46,102 nt of DNA from Photobacterium aquimaris (GTDB lineage: Bacteria; Pseudomonadota; Gammaproteobacteria; Enterobacterales; Vibrionaceae): positions 2,028,072-2,074,173 of the forward strand of contig NZ_MSCC01000001.1 of NCBI RefSeq assembly GCF_002954455.1, written 5' to 3'. Positions 18,285 through 26,869 of the stretch are shown one piece after another. The notes under the pieces were generated by a model. The model made no database searches and had not been told where the DNA came from. It saw only the letters and a list, made by a program, of their open reading frames with translations. Position 1 is the first letter of the stretch; each line of letters begins with the position of its first letter. Position numbers and translations under genes: made by a program.

Positions 18285-20669
18285 ATGATTCGTTGCGTAA
18301 AAAATAATACTATCGGTAGTCGTCTAACCTTAGCTATTATATTAATGGCGTTTTTAACCATCAGCGTCAGTGTTATTGCTGCTCTAACATGGCAAAAGCT
18401 TAGCCAACAAATAGAGACAATTGCTAATGAAAATATGCCAACCCTTCGCGCAAGTTATCGTTTAGAGCGCAGCACTGCTGAATTACAAGCTGCACTAGTC
18501 GCATTAGATATAAATACCAATCCACTCAAGCACAAAACTATCAAGAAAAATATCGCTTCTGTTTTGAAAGATATTCATCAATCAATAGACAACATATCCA
18601 GTTTATATTACTACCCAAAAATAAAATCAGGTCAGCAGCAATTAGTTGCTAATATTGATAGTTATATTGCCTTATTGCAGCAAAGAAATACTCAGCAATT
18701 TGCGCTTAAACAAACCGAAAATACCATTAAGAGGCTACATCAAGACCTCATTGATGAATTACAACCGTTGCGGCTAGAAATTGAATGGCAAATGATGCGG
18801 CTGTTAAATAACCCTCAACAATCGCCACTTATTCATGATAATAATATTAAAAATGTTATGACTGAATTTTCGGTTATTCAAGCAATAACTGTTAATGAAA
18901 ATGAATTACATCAACTTATTGAAGATATTATTCTACATCGTCAACATAACGACATTAATGCAGCATTTGCTGCTATAGGTCAAAAAATCGTAACACTCAA
19001 TAAAATCAGTAAGCAATTAAATAATTATCCATCAACAATTGCGTACCGACAATTACAACAAGAGTTTACTCAATTAGTTATACCTAATGGTAATCTGCAA
19101 AAATTATTAACCCAAGATAATATAAACAATATAAAAATTATTCAGGCGCAACGTAATATTAAAAGTAAACTAACCCAACAAGAAAATATTATACTAACCT
19201 TAGTTAATCATGCTGATAATGCACTATCAAAACTCAATGGTGAAACACGCCATTCTATTTGGATCAGTAATTTAGTTCTCTTTGGAGTGGTATTTATTAC
19301 TATTATCCTCAGTATTATTTTATCGATTTATTTGGTTGGCCGTGGTGTGGTTAAACGCTTAAACTTACTTGGTCAAGATTTACAAGCCATTGCCAGTGGT
19401 GATCTTAATGCGCATATACAAACAACTGGTGTGGATGAGATTGGTATTTTAGGTGATAATTTGCGCTACTTTTGCCAACAAATGCAAGAAATTCAAAATT
19501 CTAATGCACTTAATCTGATCAATAATACTCAAGCCAGTATTATTACTTGCGATCTTAGCGGAATAGTCGAATCTGTTAATCCACAGGCGTTAAAACAATT
19601 AAATTTTTGTAATTTGACTAAAAAACATCAAGTCTGGGATTTATTTAACCACTCAGTCACAACAGCATTACAGCACTTATTCACGCCTAATGGCCCATTA
19701 ATGAGTAATGGTGCCTATAACATGACAGTTAAATTAGTCACTAAACATCATCATAGTTTATATTTACGTTTAGATTTTCGTATTTTTACTCAAGGTAATG
19801 ACGACAAAGTTATTATGACGATGACGGATATTACTGAACAAGAGACAACTGCCCGCTGGTTAGAAAATACTGTTGCTGAAAAAACGCAATCACTGACCAT
19901 CACCAACCAGCAGCTACGAGATGAAATAGAAGATCGTAAACGGATTGAAGGCGATTTACTCGAAACCCAAGATGAATTAATTCAAGCCGCTAAAATGGCC
20001 GTCGTTGGTCAAACAATGACATCGCTTGCGCATGAACTTAATCAACCTTTATCAGCGATTTCGACGCGAATCTTCAGTGCCAAACTTGCACTTGATCACA
20101 AAAAATACGAAAATCTACCCCAAAATCTGACAAAAATAGACGATCTAGTTACTCGAATGAGTAAACTAATCATTAATTTTAGAAATTTTGCTAAAAAACA
20201 ATCAGCTACCAAGCCATTGAGTGACGTTGACGTTCAAGATTCAATCAAACAAGCATTAACATTGGTTGAAAGTCGCGCCAAACTACAACAAACAACAATG
20301 GTAAATACGATTGAACAGCCGCTGTTTGCACTTGCCGATCAGGTTCAATTAGAACAAGTATTGGTTAATTTATTAGTCAATAGCTGCGATGCAGTGGCGC
20401 ATTGTGAACAACGCGAGATAAAAATTACTCAACTAGATAGCCCTGCGAATAAAATTCGATTGGCCGTCTATGACAGTGGTGATGGTTTTGATGCCGCTAT
20501 CATTAAAAAATTATTCATTCCCTTTACCACCACTAAGGATGTTGGGTTAGGCCTTGGGTTAAGTATTTGTGGTTCAATTATGACGCGACTAAAGGGTGAA
20601 ATCTTCCTTGCCTCTAGCTTATCAGGTGGAGCAATGGTCGTACTGGAGTTAAATAAATATGATAAGTGA
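18285..20669 (+). CDS. PgtB/DctB-like membrane sensor histidine kinase
   Basis: About 794 residues. A transmembrane helix near the N-terminus (AIILMAFLTISVSVIAAL) is followed by a ~270-residue helical periplasmic domain, a second helix (VLFGVVFITIILSIILSIYL), HAMP, a PAS-like domain, HisKA with the phosphoaccepting H583 in LAHELNQPLSAIS, and HATPase with NLLVNSCDAV, DSGDGF and GLGLGLSI. The AHELNQPLSAI box is typical of the DctB/PgtB kinases. It overlaps the downstream response regulator by 11 bases, so they are translationally coupled partners. The substrate is unknown: no transporter gene adjoins. The start is uncertain; ATGs at 18255 and 18267 and a TTG at 18222 are in frame, and none has a good ribosome site. 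Confidence 0.82.
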   Translation: MIRCVKNNTIGSRLTLAIILMAFLTISVSVIAALTWQKLSQQIETIANENMPTLRASYRLERSTAELQAALVALDINTNPLKHKTIKKNIASVLKDIHQSIDNISSLYYYPKIKSGQQQLVANIDSYIALLQQRNTQQFALKQTENTIKRLHQDLIDELQPLRLEIEWQMMRLLNNPQQSPLIHDNNIKNVMTEFSVIQAITVNENELHQLIEDIILHRQHNDINAAFAAIGQKIVTLNKISKQLNNYPSTIAYRQLQQEFTQLVIPNGNLQKLLTQDNINNIKIIQAQRNIKSKLTQQENIILTLVNHADNALSKLNGETRHSIWISNLVLFGVVFITIILSIILSIYLVGRGVVKRLNLLGQDLQAIASGDLNAHIQTTGVDEIGILGDNLRYFCQQMQEIQNSNALNLINNTQASIITCDLSGIVESVNPQALKQLNFCNLTKKHQVWDLFNHSVTTALQHLFTPNGPLMSNGAYNMTVKLVTKHHHSLYLRLDFRIFTQGNDDKVIMTMTDITEQETTARWLENTVAEKTQSLTITNQQLRDEIEDRKRIEGDLLETQDELIQAAKMAVVGQTMTSLAHELNQPLSAISTRIFSAKLALDHKKYENLPQNLTKIDDLVTRMSKLIINFRNFAKKQSATKPLSDVDVQDSIKQALTLVESRAKLQQTTMVNTIEQPLFALADQVQLEQVLVNLLVNSCDAVAHCEQREIKITQLDSPANKIRLAVYDSGDGFDAAIIKKLFIPFTTTKDVGLGLGLSICGSIMTRLKGEIFLASSLSGGAMVVLELNKYDK

Positions 20670-21933
20670 TGATATTGAAGTACTGATTGTTGATGACGAT
20701 CATGATGTTGTCGAGGCCTATCAAGAACTACTTGAAATAGCTGGATTTAAAGCACAAAGCGTAACTGATCCAACGCTAGTATTGGGAATGCTAAAGCGTA
20801 ATTGGTCAGGTGTTATTGTGTCTGATATGTACATGCCCGGTTTAGATGGTATGGAATTGTTAGCTCAAATTCAGCAATTTGATCATGAGTTACCTGTCAT
20901 TATTATTACTGGACATGGTGATATTCCAATGGCTGTTGGCGCACTTAAAAAAGGCGCTGTCGACTTTTTGCAAAAACCTTTGCAGCCAAAAGAGTTGATT
21001 ACACTGCTTGAGAAATATTTACCTCAGCGTCGCCAAATTATAGAGCAGCGAAACACCTTACATACCACCACTGCCGAAGTATTATTGGGAGAAAGCCCAT
21101 TAATCATTAAAATTCGCGAGCAATTAAAAACTATCGCCTTAACAACCAAAGATGTGTTGATTGAAGGTGAAAGTGGTACAGGCCGTCATACTGTTGCAAA
21201 ATTACTTCACCAAAATAGCCAATTAAGTAATGGGCCTTTTGTTGAGGTAAATGCGGCTAACATTACGCGCACACCTGATTTACAGCGTAGTATGATTTCT
21301 GCGCGTAGTGGTTGTTTATGCTTGTGTAATCCTCACCATATGCCGATTGAAACTCAGCAATGGTTGTGCCGTTTTTTACTTGAACAAGAACGCCAAGGTA
21401 AAAAAGAAGTTCGTGTGATTGCGCTATTTGATGGCGATCCAACCGAGTCGGTTGAAACTGAGCAATTTTTACCAGAATTGTTCTACTTTTTAAGCCAAGT
21501 ACGATTTAACTTACCGACATTACGTCAACGTAGTAGTGATATCACTTTGATATTTAAACACTATATTAAGCAAAGTTGTAAGAAACTCAATAAAACAATT
21601 CCTGCAATTGATAAAGCTTATTTAGCTATTCTAAATCGCTATGAGTGGCCAGGAAACGTCTTAGAGCTTAAAAATGTCGCTGAGTTATATGCCATTGGTA
21701 TCGTTAAACTCGCAGGGCAAGAGCGTTCTAAACCGTTAGATCAAATGAGTAGTCCGTTGGATGATTTAGTTGATGGCTATGAAAAGCAAGTTATTGAGGA
21801 TGCGTTATACCTGTTTTCAGGGCGTATTAATGAAGTGTCATCATACTTACAAATACCACGTAAGAAGTTGTATTTAAGAATGAAAAAACACGGACTCGAT
21901 AAAGCGGAATATAAAGTACGCACCACGAGTTAA
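20659..21933 (+). CDS. PgtA-like response regulator with degenerate AAA+ domain
   Basis: 424 residues. The receiver (~1-125) has the DDD cluster near residue 12-14, phosphoacceptor D in VSDMYMPGLDG and K in LQKPL. A reduced NtrC-type AAA+ region follows, then a Fis-type helix-turn-helix (INEVSSYLQIPRKKLYLRMK). The AAA+ part is clearly degenerate: the Walker A reads GESGTGRHT with Arg for Lys, the GAFTGA sigma-54 contact loop and its surroundings are missing, and the Walker B position reads GCLCLCN without acidic residues. It should not be a sigma-54 ATPase. Salmonella PgtA, as I recall it, has the same reduced architecture and a very similar C-terminus. No pgtP transporter gene is visible, so the target is unknown. 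GGAG lies 10 bases before the ATG. Confidence 0.82.
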   Translation: MISDDIEVLIVDDDHDVVEAYQELLEIAGFKAQSVTDPTLVLGMLKRNWSGVIVSDMYMPGLDGMELLAQIQQFDHELPVIIITGHGDIPMAVGALKKGAVDFLQKPLQPKELITLLEKYLPQRRQIIEQRNTLHTTTAEVLLGESPLIIKIREQLKTIALTTKDVLIEGESGTGRHTVAKLLHQNSQLSNGPFVEVNAANITRTPDLQRSMISARSGCLCLCNPHHMPIETQQWLCRFLLEQERQGKKEVRVIALFDGDPTESVETEQFLPELFYFLSQVRFNLPTLRQRSSDITLIFKHYIKQSCKKLNKTIPAIDKAYLAILNRYEWPGNVLELKNVAELYAIGIVKLAGQERSKPLDQMSSPLDDLVDGYEKQVIEDALYLFSGRINEVSSYLQIPRKKLYLRMKKHGLDKAEYKVRTTS

Positions 21934-21947
21934 TCATGTATGACATA

Positions 21948-21978
21948 ACAAGCCTTCAGTGATGAGGGCTTGTTTTTT
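21948..21978 (+). terminator. Terminator after the PgtB/PgtA-like operon
   Basis: A stem ACAAGCC / GGGCTTGT with an ~11-base loop followed by TTTTTT, 15 bases after the stop. Confidence 0.85.
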
Positions 21979-22054
21979 TATACTCAAAATCTGTTAGCGG
22001 CAATCGCTAATAACCATTACACTCTACGGCTGTTTTTCAGCTTTGGTCTATTAC

Positions 22055-22885
22055 ATGTCTTATCAATGCCCTTTATGTCACCTGCCACTTACTATGGATG
22101 CTCACAGCACATCATCAACATCATACCGCTGTAGTAATAATCATCAGTTTGATCAGGCCAAAGAAGGCTATGTAAACCTGATGCCTGTACATCATAAAAG
22201 TTCGAAAAATCCTGGTGATAATAAAGAAATGATGCAAGCACGACGCTTATTTCTTAATACTGATCATTATCAACCATTGCGTGATGCTGTTATGGCGCAA
22301 TTACGTCAACAGCTACCACCTACAGCCACAGAATTGCTTGATATTGGTTGTGGTGAAGGTTATTACACCTCTGAATTTGTACAACTGCGCCAACAATTTC
22401 CAGATATCAGTATTCATGGGCTAGATATTTCCAAAGTTGCGGTTAAATATGCCGCTAAGCGCTACCATGATTGTGATTTCTGTGTCGCATCGAGTCACCG
22501 CTTACCTTTTGCCGACCACTTTTTTGATGGTGTGGTACGTATTTATGCGCCATGTAAAGGTGAAGAACTAAACCGAGCGATAAAACCAGGCGGAATTTTG
22601 GTTGCAGTAACACCGGCACCACGTCATTTATACCAACTTAAAGAGTTGATTTATAACGGTGTAAATTTACATGATGTGCCTGTAGAAAATATTGAAGGCT
22701 TTGAATTAGTCGCAGATCAGCAACTTCACTATGACATGACTTTAAGTGGTGAAGAAGCGACAGCATTAATGCAAATGACCCCATTTGCATGGAAAACCTC
22801 TGATCAGGTATGGCAACAACTCGCACAAGCGCAAAATTTTAGTTGCGAAGCTGATTTTGCAATTCGTGTTTATCGCCGTCGTTAA
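22055..22885 (+). CDS. rlmA: 23S rRNA (guanine-N1)-methyltransferase RlmA
   Basis: Methylates G745 of 23S rRNA (E. coli numbering) with S-adenosylmethionine. 276 residues. An N-terminal zinc ribbon (C5, C8, C26, H30) matches E. coli RlmA (C-C-C-H). The family segment FDQAKEGYVNLM follows, then the Rossmann SAM site LLDIGCGEGYYTSE and the VRIYAPCKGEEL region. I prefer the ATG at 22055 (MSYQCPLC, as in the family) over a TTG four codons upstream; no strong ribosome site is seen for either. It stands alone between a terminator and the ChaN-like gene. Confidence 0.93.
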   Translation: MSYQCPLCHLPLTMDAHSTSSTSYRCSNNHQFDQAKEGYVNLMPVHHKSSKNPGDNKEMMQARRLFLNTDHYQPLRDAVMAQLRQQLPPTATELLDIGCGEGYYTSEFVQLRQQFPDISIHGLDISKVAVKYAAKRYHDCDFCVASSHRLPFADHFFDGVVRIYAPCKGEELNRAIKPGGILVAVTPAPRHLYQLKELIYNGVNLHDVPVENIEGFELVADQQLHYDMTLSGEEATALMQMTPFAWKTSDQVWQQLAQAQNFSCEADFAIRVYRRR

Positions 22886-22914
22886 GTTATTTAACCGCCT
22901 TTGAATAGACAAAC

Positions 22915-22950
22915 GAGATTGATTATCAGTTATTATTGATAATCAATCTC
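22915..22950. promoter_or_regulatory. Mirror-image Fur-type operator before the ChaN-like gene
   Basis: A perfect 14-bp inverted repeat (GAGATTGATTATCA / TGATAATCAATCTC) with an 8-base AT spacer. The right arm gives TGATAATCAATCTCA, 12 of 14 matches to the Fur 7-1-7 consensus TGATAAT-N-ATTATCA; the left arm gives 11 of 14 in the opposite orientation. It lies 43 bases before the ChaN-like ATG, where a bound Fe-Fur would block the promoter. There is no T run, so it is not a terminator. Confidence 0.7.
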
Positions 22951-22992
22951 ATTACATTTATTATTTATCGTTTTCTCGTCGGTATAATAATA

Positions 22993-23919
22993 ATGAAATC
23001 ATTGATGTATCTCGGTGTTGCAAGCTTACTGGTTGGCTGTGCATCTTCACCACCAGCAACCTTGTATGATTACACCATCGCTAGCCCTCAAGGCGAACCT
23101 CTCTCTATAACTCAATTAGCGCAAGCATTATCAACCGCTGACATTATTTTAGTCGGTGAATGGCATAGCCACCCTGCAGCCCACCTTTTGCAAGCTCAAT
23201 TAATGGCGGCGCTTTATCAGCAAAATCCACATTTAACCTTATCTATGGAACAATTTACGCGCGATAAACAAGCAGTCGTTAATGACTATTTAGCGGGAAA
23301 TATTGGTGAAAAAACCTTGATAAAAGAAGCCAATGCATGGCCAAATTATGACAGTGATTATCGACCATTAGTCGAATTTGCAAAGCAGAATAAATTAAAT
23401 GTGATTGCAGCAAATGCACCAAAATCAATTGTGCGTTGTGTTGGACGTCAAGGAGCTGAATACCTTAATAAGCTCCCTCCTAATGAACGATTATGGGCTG
23501 CGCGTTCATTAACGTTAGCCATGGACGCTTATCAACAAACTTTTATAGCCTCAATGCACCATGGCGATGAAGCCCAAACGAAGCGTCAATTTGCAGCCCA
23601 AACAACATGGGATGACACCATGGCAGAAAGCATGGTTGATTATTTAAGCCACCATCCTCACCAACAAATTATTCATGTTGCTGGTCGATTTCATACTATG
23701 GAAGGCTTAGGCACCGCATCACGCATTAAAGCGCGTAATCCGACCCTAAAAGTAATGATGGTCACCCCGGTGTCAGATCAAGTATCGCTAGATGCTGATG
23801 CACAAGATTTCACAGTAAAGATGCAACCATTGCCACAACGGTATGTACAAAAAGATAAAATGATGGCGGCTATGAAAGCCATAGGACAGAGAAATAGTGA
23901 TTTAAAATGTTACAAATAA
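22993..23919 (+). CDS. ChaN family lipoprotein (putative haem/iron-associated)
   Basis: A 308-residue lipoprotein with lipobox LLVGC (lipidated Cys16) and a ChaN/DUF399 fold. Family motifs are DIILVGEWHSHPAAH, SMEQFTRDKQ, the WPNYDSDYRPLVEFAK segment and the IIHVAGRFHT histidine motif. The ChaN of Campylobacter binds haem as a dimer, and family genes are often iron-regulated. The Fur-type operator just upstream supports an iron or haem role here (inference). The ATG at 22993 is chosen because it gives a proper lipoprotein signal; upstream in-frame starts give no sensible leader. Member of the outer or inner membrane lipoproteins; sorting is not clear. Confidence 0.85.
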   Translation: MKSLMYLGVASLLVGCASSPPATLYDYTIASPQGEPLSITQLAQALSTADIILVGEWHSHPAAHLLQAQLMAALYQQNPHLTLSMEQFTRDKQAVVNDYLAGNIGEKTLIKEANAWPNYDSDYRPLVEFAKQNKLNVIAANAPKSIVRCVGRQGAEYLNKLPPNERLWAARSLTLAMDAYQQTFIASMHHGDEAQTKRQFAAQTTWDDTMAESMVDYLSHHPHQQIIHVAGRFHTMEGLGTASRIKARNPTLKVMMVTPVSDQVSLDADAQDFTVKMQPLPQRYVQKDKMMAAMKAIGQRNSDLKCYK

Positions 23920-24312
23920 CATCAAAATAATTAAATCACTAACGCCAGAAAGAGAAGAACCCCATCGGCGGCCAAGCAGTTGGGGTTCTAAGAGAGATAA
24001 CAGCTATATCTCTGAGTTACTCAGTAATTATACCTTAACAACCTGTTTATCGCCTGAATAGTCATCAACTAATAGTGCACAATGGGTACTATAATACGGT
24101 TATAGCATGTCATTATTATTACGTTTTCAAACAATTTTATTATCCAGTTATAGATAAGACCGCCATCATTAAAATTAGTTGCAAAAAAGTTCTCAGTTGA
24201 TGAATTTTTTTTTATCGCACGAATTTCAGCCTTACCCCATCGCTACCCACGACAATTTACAGTAAAATAAAGCCAGAGCTCTTTTCTTTGAGCCAAATTA
24301 ATTAGGAAAACA
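23920..24312. other. 393-bp intergenic region with two consecutive hairpins
   Basis: No gene is seen. At 23956-23989 there is a 9-bp stem (AGAACCCCA / TGGGGTTCT) with a 16-base GC-rich loop. Directly after it, at 23993-24013, comes a second stem (AGAGATA / TATCTCT). Neither has a T tail, so they are not ordinary terminators, though they may end or protect the ChaN-like transcript. The rest is AT-rich and includes a good TATAAT near 24090. A small RNA or structured 3' element is possible; I recognise no known family. Confidence 0.45.
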
Positions 24313-24621
24313 ATGAAAAAAACATTTGCTTTAACTCATCCCAAAAAAGCACCTGCTCGTGTTGTAGAATCAGTTAAACACGATGTGAAGAAATACATTC
24401 GCCGTGAGCGTAACAAAACATTACCTGCTGGTACTGATTTTTGGGATTTTGATTGCAAGTTTGGTCATACCGAGCAAGAAGCAAAAGTTATTCACGTAAA
24501 AGAAATCAACAAGTACATTGATGAAGCTGAAAAGCTAGAATTACCATCTTTATACTTAGAAATTCTGGCAAAGCCTGCAACACGTGCACAGCGTCCAGAT
24601 TTTGATTTCGACGAAGAATAA
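24313..24621 (+). CDS. DUF6172-like conserved small protein
   Basis: 102 residues with start MKKTFALTHPKKAPARVVES, the segment KKYIRRERNKTLPAGTDFWD, and an acidic tail DFDFDEE. I place it in the DUF6172 family by its N-terminus and RRER...LP.G.DFWDFDCKFG pattern. The function is unknown. It is soluble and has no signal peptide or membrane segment. TTAGGA lies 6 bases before the ATG. It is a single-gene unit that ends at a bidirectional terminator shared with yfbV. The basic first half and acidic end could suit nucleic-acid or ribosome contact, but that is a guess. Confidence 0.82.
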   Translation: MKKTFALTHPKKAPARVVESVKHDVKKYIRRERNKTLPAGTDFWDFDCKFGHTEQEAKVIHVKEINKYIDEAEKLELPSLYLEILAKPATRAQRPDFDFDEE

Positions 24622-24660
24622 TCGCTCTTAGCCATTATGTAATGCGCGATAAGAACCAAA

Positions 24661-24692
24661 CAAAAAAGAGTCGTATTAACGACTCTTTTTTA
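24661..24692. terminator. Bidirectional terminator between convergent genes
   Basis: A 12-bp stem (AAAAAAGAGTCG / CGACTCTTTTTT) with a 6-base loop and A/T runs on both sides. It can end the DUF6172-like gene on the plus strand and yfbV on the minus strand. Confidence 0.9.
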
Positions 24693-24730
24693 TTACATCA
24701 AATATCGTTGTAAAACATCATTAAAGTCGA

Positions 24731-25180
24731 TTAAAACCAACGATCTAATGCATGCCTATCCAATTGCTTAAATGCTCGATTTAATACATCTGCTAATTCT
24801 TGATAGCACGGCTGAGACTTTTTCGGCTGCATCGCGTGGCCTTCGCTGACAATCTTTTGATAAATTTCGCTATACCACTTTGCTAACGATGGTGGCAATG
24901 TCGTTTGACTGCGCTTACCTAACCACCATAACCCTTGTAATGGCATTGATATCGCTAATAACGCAATCGCAATCGCTTGTGGCATCGCATCATAATTATG
25001 AAATACCATTTGAGTCAAAATGCTGATAGCGGCAACTGCCGGCATCACTTTGGTTGCAAATTGGGTGGCCTTAATATACCGATGCTCAGGGAAAACAGCC
25101 GCTAACTCTTTGCGCATTGGCCATGTTGTCATGTAATGCTGACCATTCTGAAAGTGTTTCCACATTGTATGTTGAGCCAT
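24731..25180 (-). CDS. yfbV: UPF0208 membrane protein YfbV
   Basis: A 149-residue inner-membrane protein with two hydrophobic segments. Family markers are [23 protein letters not shown] near the N-terminus, the [21 protein letters not shown] segment, and the C-terminal [11 protein letters not shown]. coli YfbV has been implicated in limiting how far Ter macrodomain constraints spread, but its molecular role is unclear. I set the start at 25180 ([10 protein letters not shown]); the 35 residues an upstream start would add are AT-rich translated promoter DNA. It is divergent from ackA, as in E. coli, and the 336-base gap holds the ackA promoter and leader. Confidence 0.92.
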   Translation of the reverse strand: MAQHTMWKHFQNGQHYMTTWPMRKELAAVFPEHRYIKATQFATKVMPAVAAISILTQMVFHNYDAMPQAIAIALLAISMPLQGLWWLGKRSQTTLPPSLAKWYSEIYQKIVSEGHAMQPKKSQPCYQELADVLNRAFKQLDRHALDRWF

Positions 25181-25234
25181 AATGCACCACTCATCAAAAA
25201 AAATTATAACATTTAAAAAAAACACACAACAAAC

Positions 25235-25283
25235 TTGATTCAAATTAAAAATTTCTAAAAATCTTTTTGTTATATTGCGTAAC
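25235..25283 (+). promoter_or_regulatory. Predicted FNR-type promoter of ackA
   Basis: TTGATTCAAATTAA at 25235-25248 matches 9 of 10 fixed bases of the FNR box. A TATATT -10 element at 25271-25276 predicts a start near 25283, which puts the box centre at exactly -41.5. This is the same geometry as the focA promoter. The divergent yfbV promoter (TATAAT complement at 25203-25208) lies nearby, so the site may act on both, with poorer spacing to yfbV. Confidence 0.55.
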
Positions 25284-25516
25284 AATCGGTTATTCTAGGC
25301 GAGCCTAGATGTAATTGTTGCCGTTAATGACCTTAACTGCAAGCTAGGCTCTGTCAAGGATGACCCAGAATTAGAGGTAACTCAATTCTATTTCTCAGGA
25401 AAGAGCGTGATTTTCTCCTCTAGGAGGACGATGAATTATAATTCGTCTATTCTAGGGGTACTTTTTTATTCAAACATGAATATCAACTTTCAGACAGATT
25501 ATAGGTAGTCACTCTC
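25283..25516 (+). promoter_or_regulatory. Long structured 5' leader of ackA
   Basis: If transcription starts near 25283, ackA has a ~234-base leader. It contains a start-proximal hairpin (TCTAGG / CCTAGA with CGAG loop, 25294-25309), a second hairpin around 25370-25391 (GAATT / AATTC), an SD-bearing hairpin (CTCC-TCTA-GGAG near 25416-25427), a near-palindrome with AATTATAATT, and a 25-codon ORF that ends just before ackA. It matches no riboswitch class known to me. Confidence 0.45.
25431..25508 (+). CDS. Possible 25-aa leader peptide upstream of ackA
   Basis: An ATG at 25431 follows a perfect AGGAGG site (3-base gap, shorter than ideal) and opens a 25-codon frame, [20 protein letters not shown] and five more residues, whose TAG ends 8 bases before the ackA ATG. 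The SD sequence can pair with CTCC just upstream. The arrangement would allow translation coupling to ackA. The peptide is unremarkable in composition apart from being Asn/Tyr-rich, so chance cannot be excluded. Confidence 0.4.
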   Translation: MNYNSSILGVLFYSNMNINFQTDYR

Positions 25517-26713
25517 ATGTCTAAGCTGGTTTTAGTTCTAAACTGCGGTAGTTCATCTCTTAAGTTCGCCATCATTGATCCAGTATCTGGTGAAGAACAT
25601 CTTTCAGGTCTAGCAGAATGTCTAGGTCTTCCTGAAGCTCGTATCAAGTGGAAACTTGATGGCAAGCACGAAGCTCAACTAGGTGACGGCGCTGCTCACG
25701 AAGAAGCTCTAGCATTCATGGTTGATACTATTCTTGCTTCTAAGCCAGAACTAAAAGAGAACCTAGGCGCTATCGGTCACCGTATCGTACACGGTGGCGA
25801 GCAGTTCTCTGCTTCAGCTCTAATCGACGATGTTGTTCTTCAAGGTATCGTAGATGCGTCTGATTTCGCACCACTACACAACCCTGCACACGTTATCGGT
25901 ATCGAAGCTGCTAAGCACAACTTTGCTGGCCTAAAGAACGTTGCGGTATTTGATACAGCGTTCCACCAGACTATGCCTGAAGAAGCTTTCTTATACGCAA
26001 TTCCTTACCGTCTATACAAAGAAAACGGTATCCGTCGTTACGGCGCACACGGTACATCTCACCGTTTCATCGCTCGTGAAACAGCGCTACTACTAGACAA
26101 GCCTCTTGATGAACTAAACATCATCAACTGTCACCTAGGTAACGGCGCATCTGTATGTGCAATCAAAGGCGGTAAATCTGTAGATATCTCTATGGGTCTT
26201 ACTCCTCTTGAAGGTCTAGTGATGGGTACTCGTTGTGGTGACCTTGACCCAGCTGTTATGTTCCACCTACACGACCGTCTAGGTATGAGCGTTGCTGAAA
26301 TCAACACTATGTTCACTAAAGAGTCTGGCCTACTAGGTCTTACTGGCGTGACTTCTGATTGTCGTTTCGTTGAAGAAAACTACGGCGCTAAAGAAGAAGC
26401 TACACGTGCAATGGACGTATTCTGTCACCGTCTAGCTAAGTATGTTGCAAGCTACACTGCAGCAATGGAAGGCCGTCTTGATGCGATCGTATTCACTGGT
26501 GGTATCGGTGAAAACTCTGCACCAATCCGTGAGATGGTTCTTAACCGTTTAGCTATCTTCGGTATCGAAGTAGATAACGAAGCAAACCTTAAAGCACGTT
26601 TCGGCGGCGAAGGTGTTATCACTACTGCAAACAGCCGCGTTCCTGCAATGGTTGTTTCAACTAACGAAGAATTAGTAATCGCAGAAGATACAGCACTTCT
26701 AGCTGAGATCTAA
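25517..26713 (+). CDS. ackA: Acetate kinase
   Basis: Makes ATP and acetate from acetyl phosphate and ADP in the cytoplasm. 398 residues, standard for the family. Signatures: [13 protein letters not shown] at the N-terminus, [41 protein letters not shown] and FTGGIGENS. The ATG at 25517 follows AGGTAG by 8 bases. Codon use is strongly biased as in pflB and pta, pointing to high expression. It is divergent from yfbV. A strong terminator separates it from pta, 156 bases downstream. With pta it completes the acetyl-CoA to acetate route that uses the product of PflB. Confidence 0.98.
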   Translation: MSKLVLVLNCGSSSLKFAIIDPVSGEEHLSGLAECLGLPEARIKWKLDGKHEAQLGDGAAHEEALAFMVDTILASKPELKENLGAIGHRIVHGGEQFSASALIDDVVLQGIVDASDFAPLHNPAHVIGIEAAKHNFAGLKNVAVFDTAFHQTMPEEAFLYAIPYRLYKENGIRRYGAHGTSHRFIARETALLLDKPLDELNIINCHLGNGASVCAIKGGKSVDISMGLTPLEGLVMGTRCGDLDPAVMFHLHDRLGMSVAEINTMFTKESGLLGLTGVTSDCRFVEENYGAKEEATRAMDVFCHRLAKYVASYTAAMEGRLDAIVFTGGIGENSAPIREMVLNRLAIFGIEVDNEANLKARFGGEGVITTANSRVPAMVVSTNEELVIAEDTALLAEI

Positions 26714-26728
26714 TCTTACGATTATTGA

Positions 26729-26760
26729 AACGGCTGACCTTTTAGTCAGCCGTTTTTTTT
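26729..26760 (+). terminator. Strong terminator between ackA and pta
   Basis: A 10-bp stem AACGGCTGAC / GTCAGCCGTT with a CTTTTA loop and eight T. It predicts that much ackA transcription stops before pta, so pta should have its own promoter within 26761-26869 or depend on read-through. Confidence 0.9.
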
Positions 26761-26869
26761 AATACCATCTTTTACTGTGGTGCTGCTCTATGATTATTCT
26801 GCTTTAGTCACTAAAGTCGAATTGTTATTGAACAGTGCTGTATCGATTCAATAGTCAAAGGAATCTATA

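Noticed and set aside
22915..22950. The inverted repeat after rlmA as a terminator
   Set aside because: No T run follows in either direction and both arms match Fur boxes, so an operator is the better reading.
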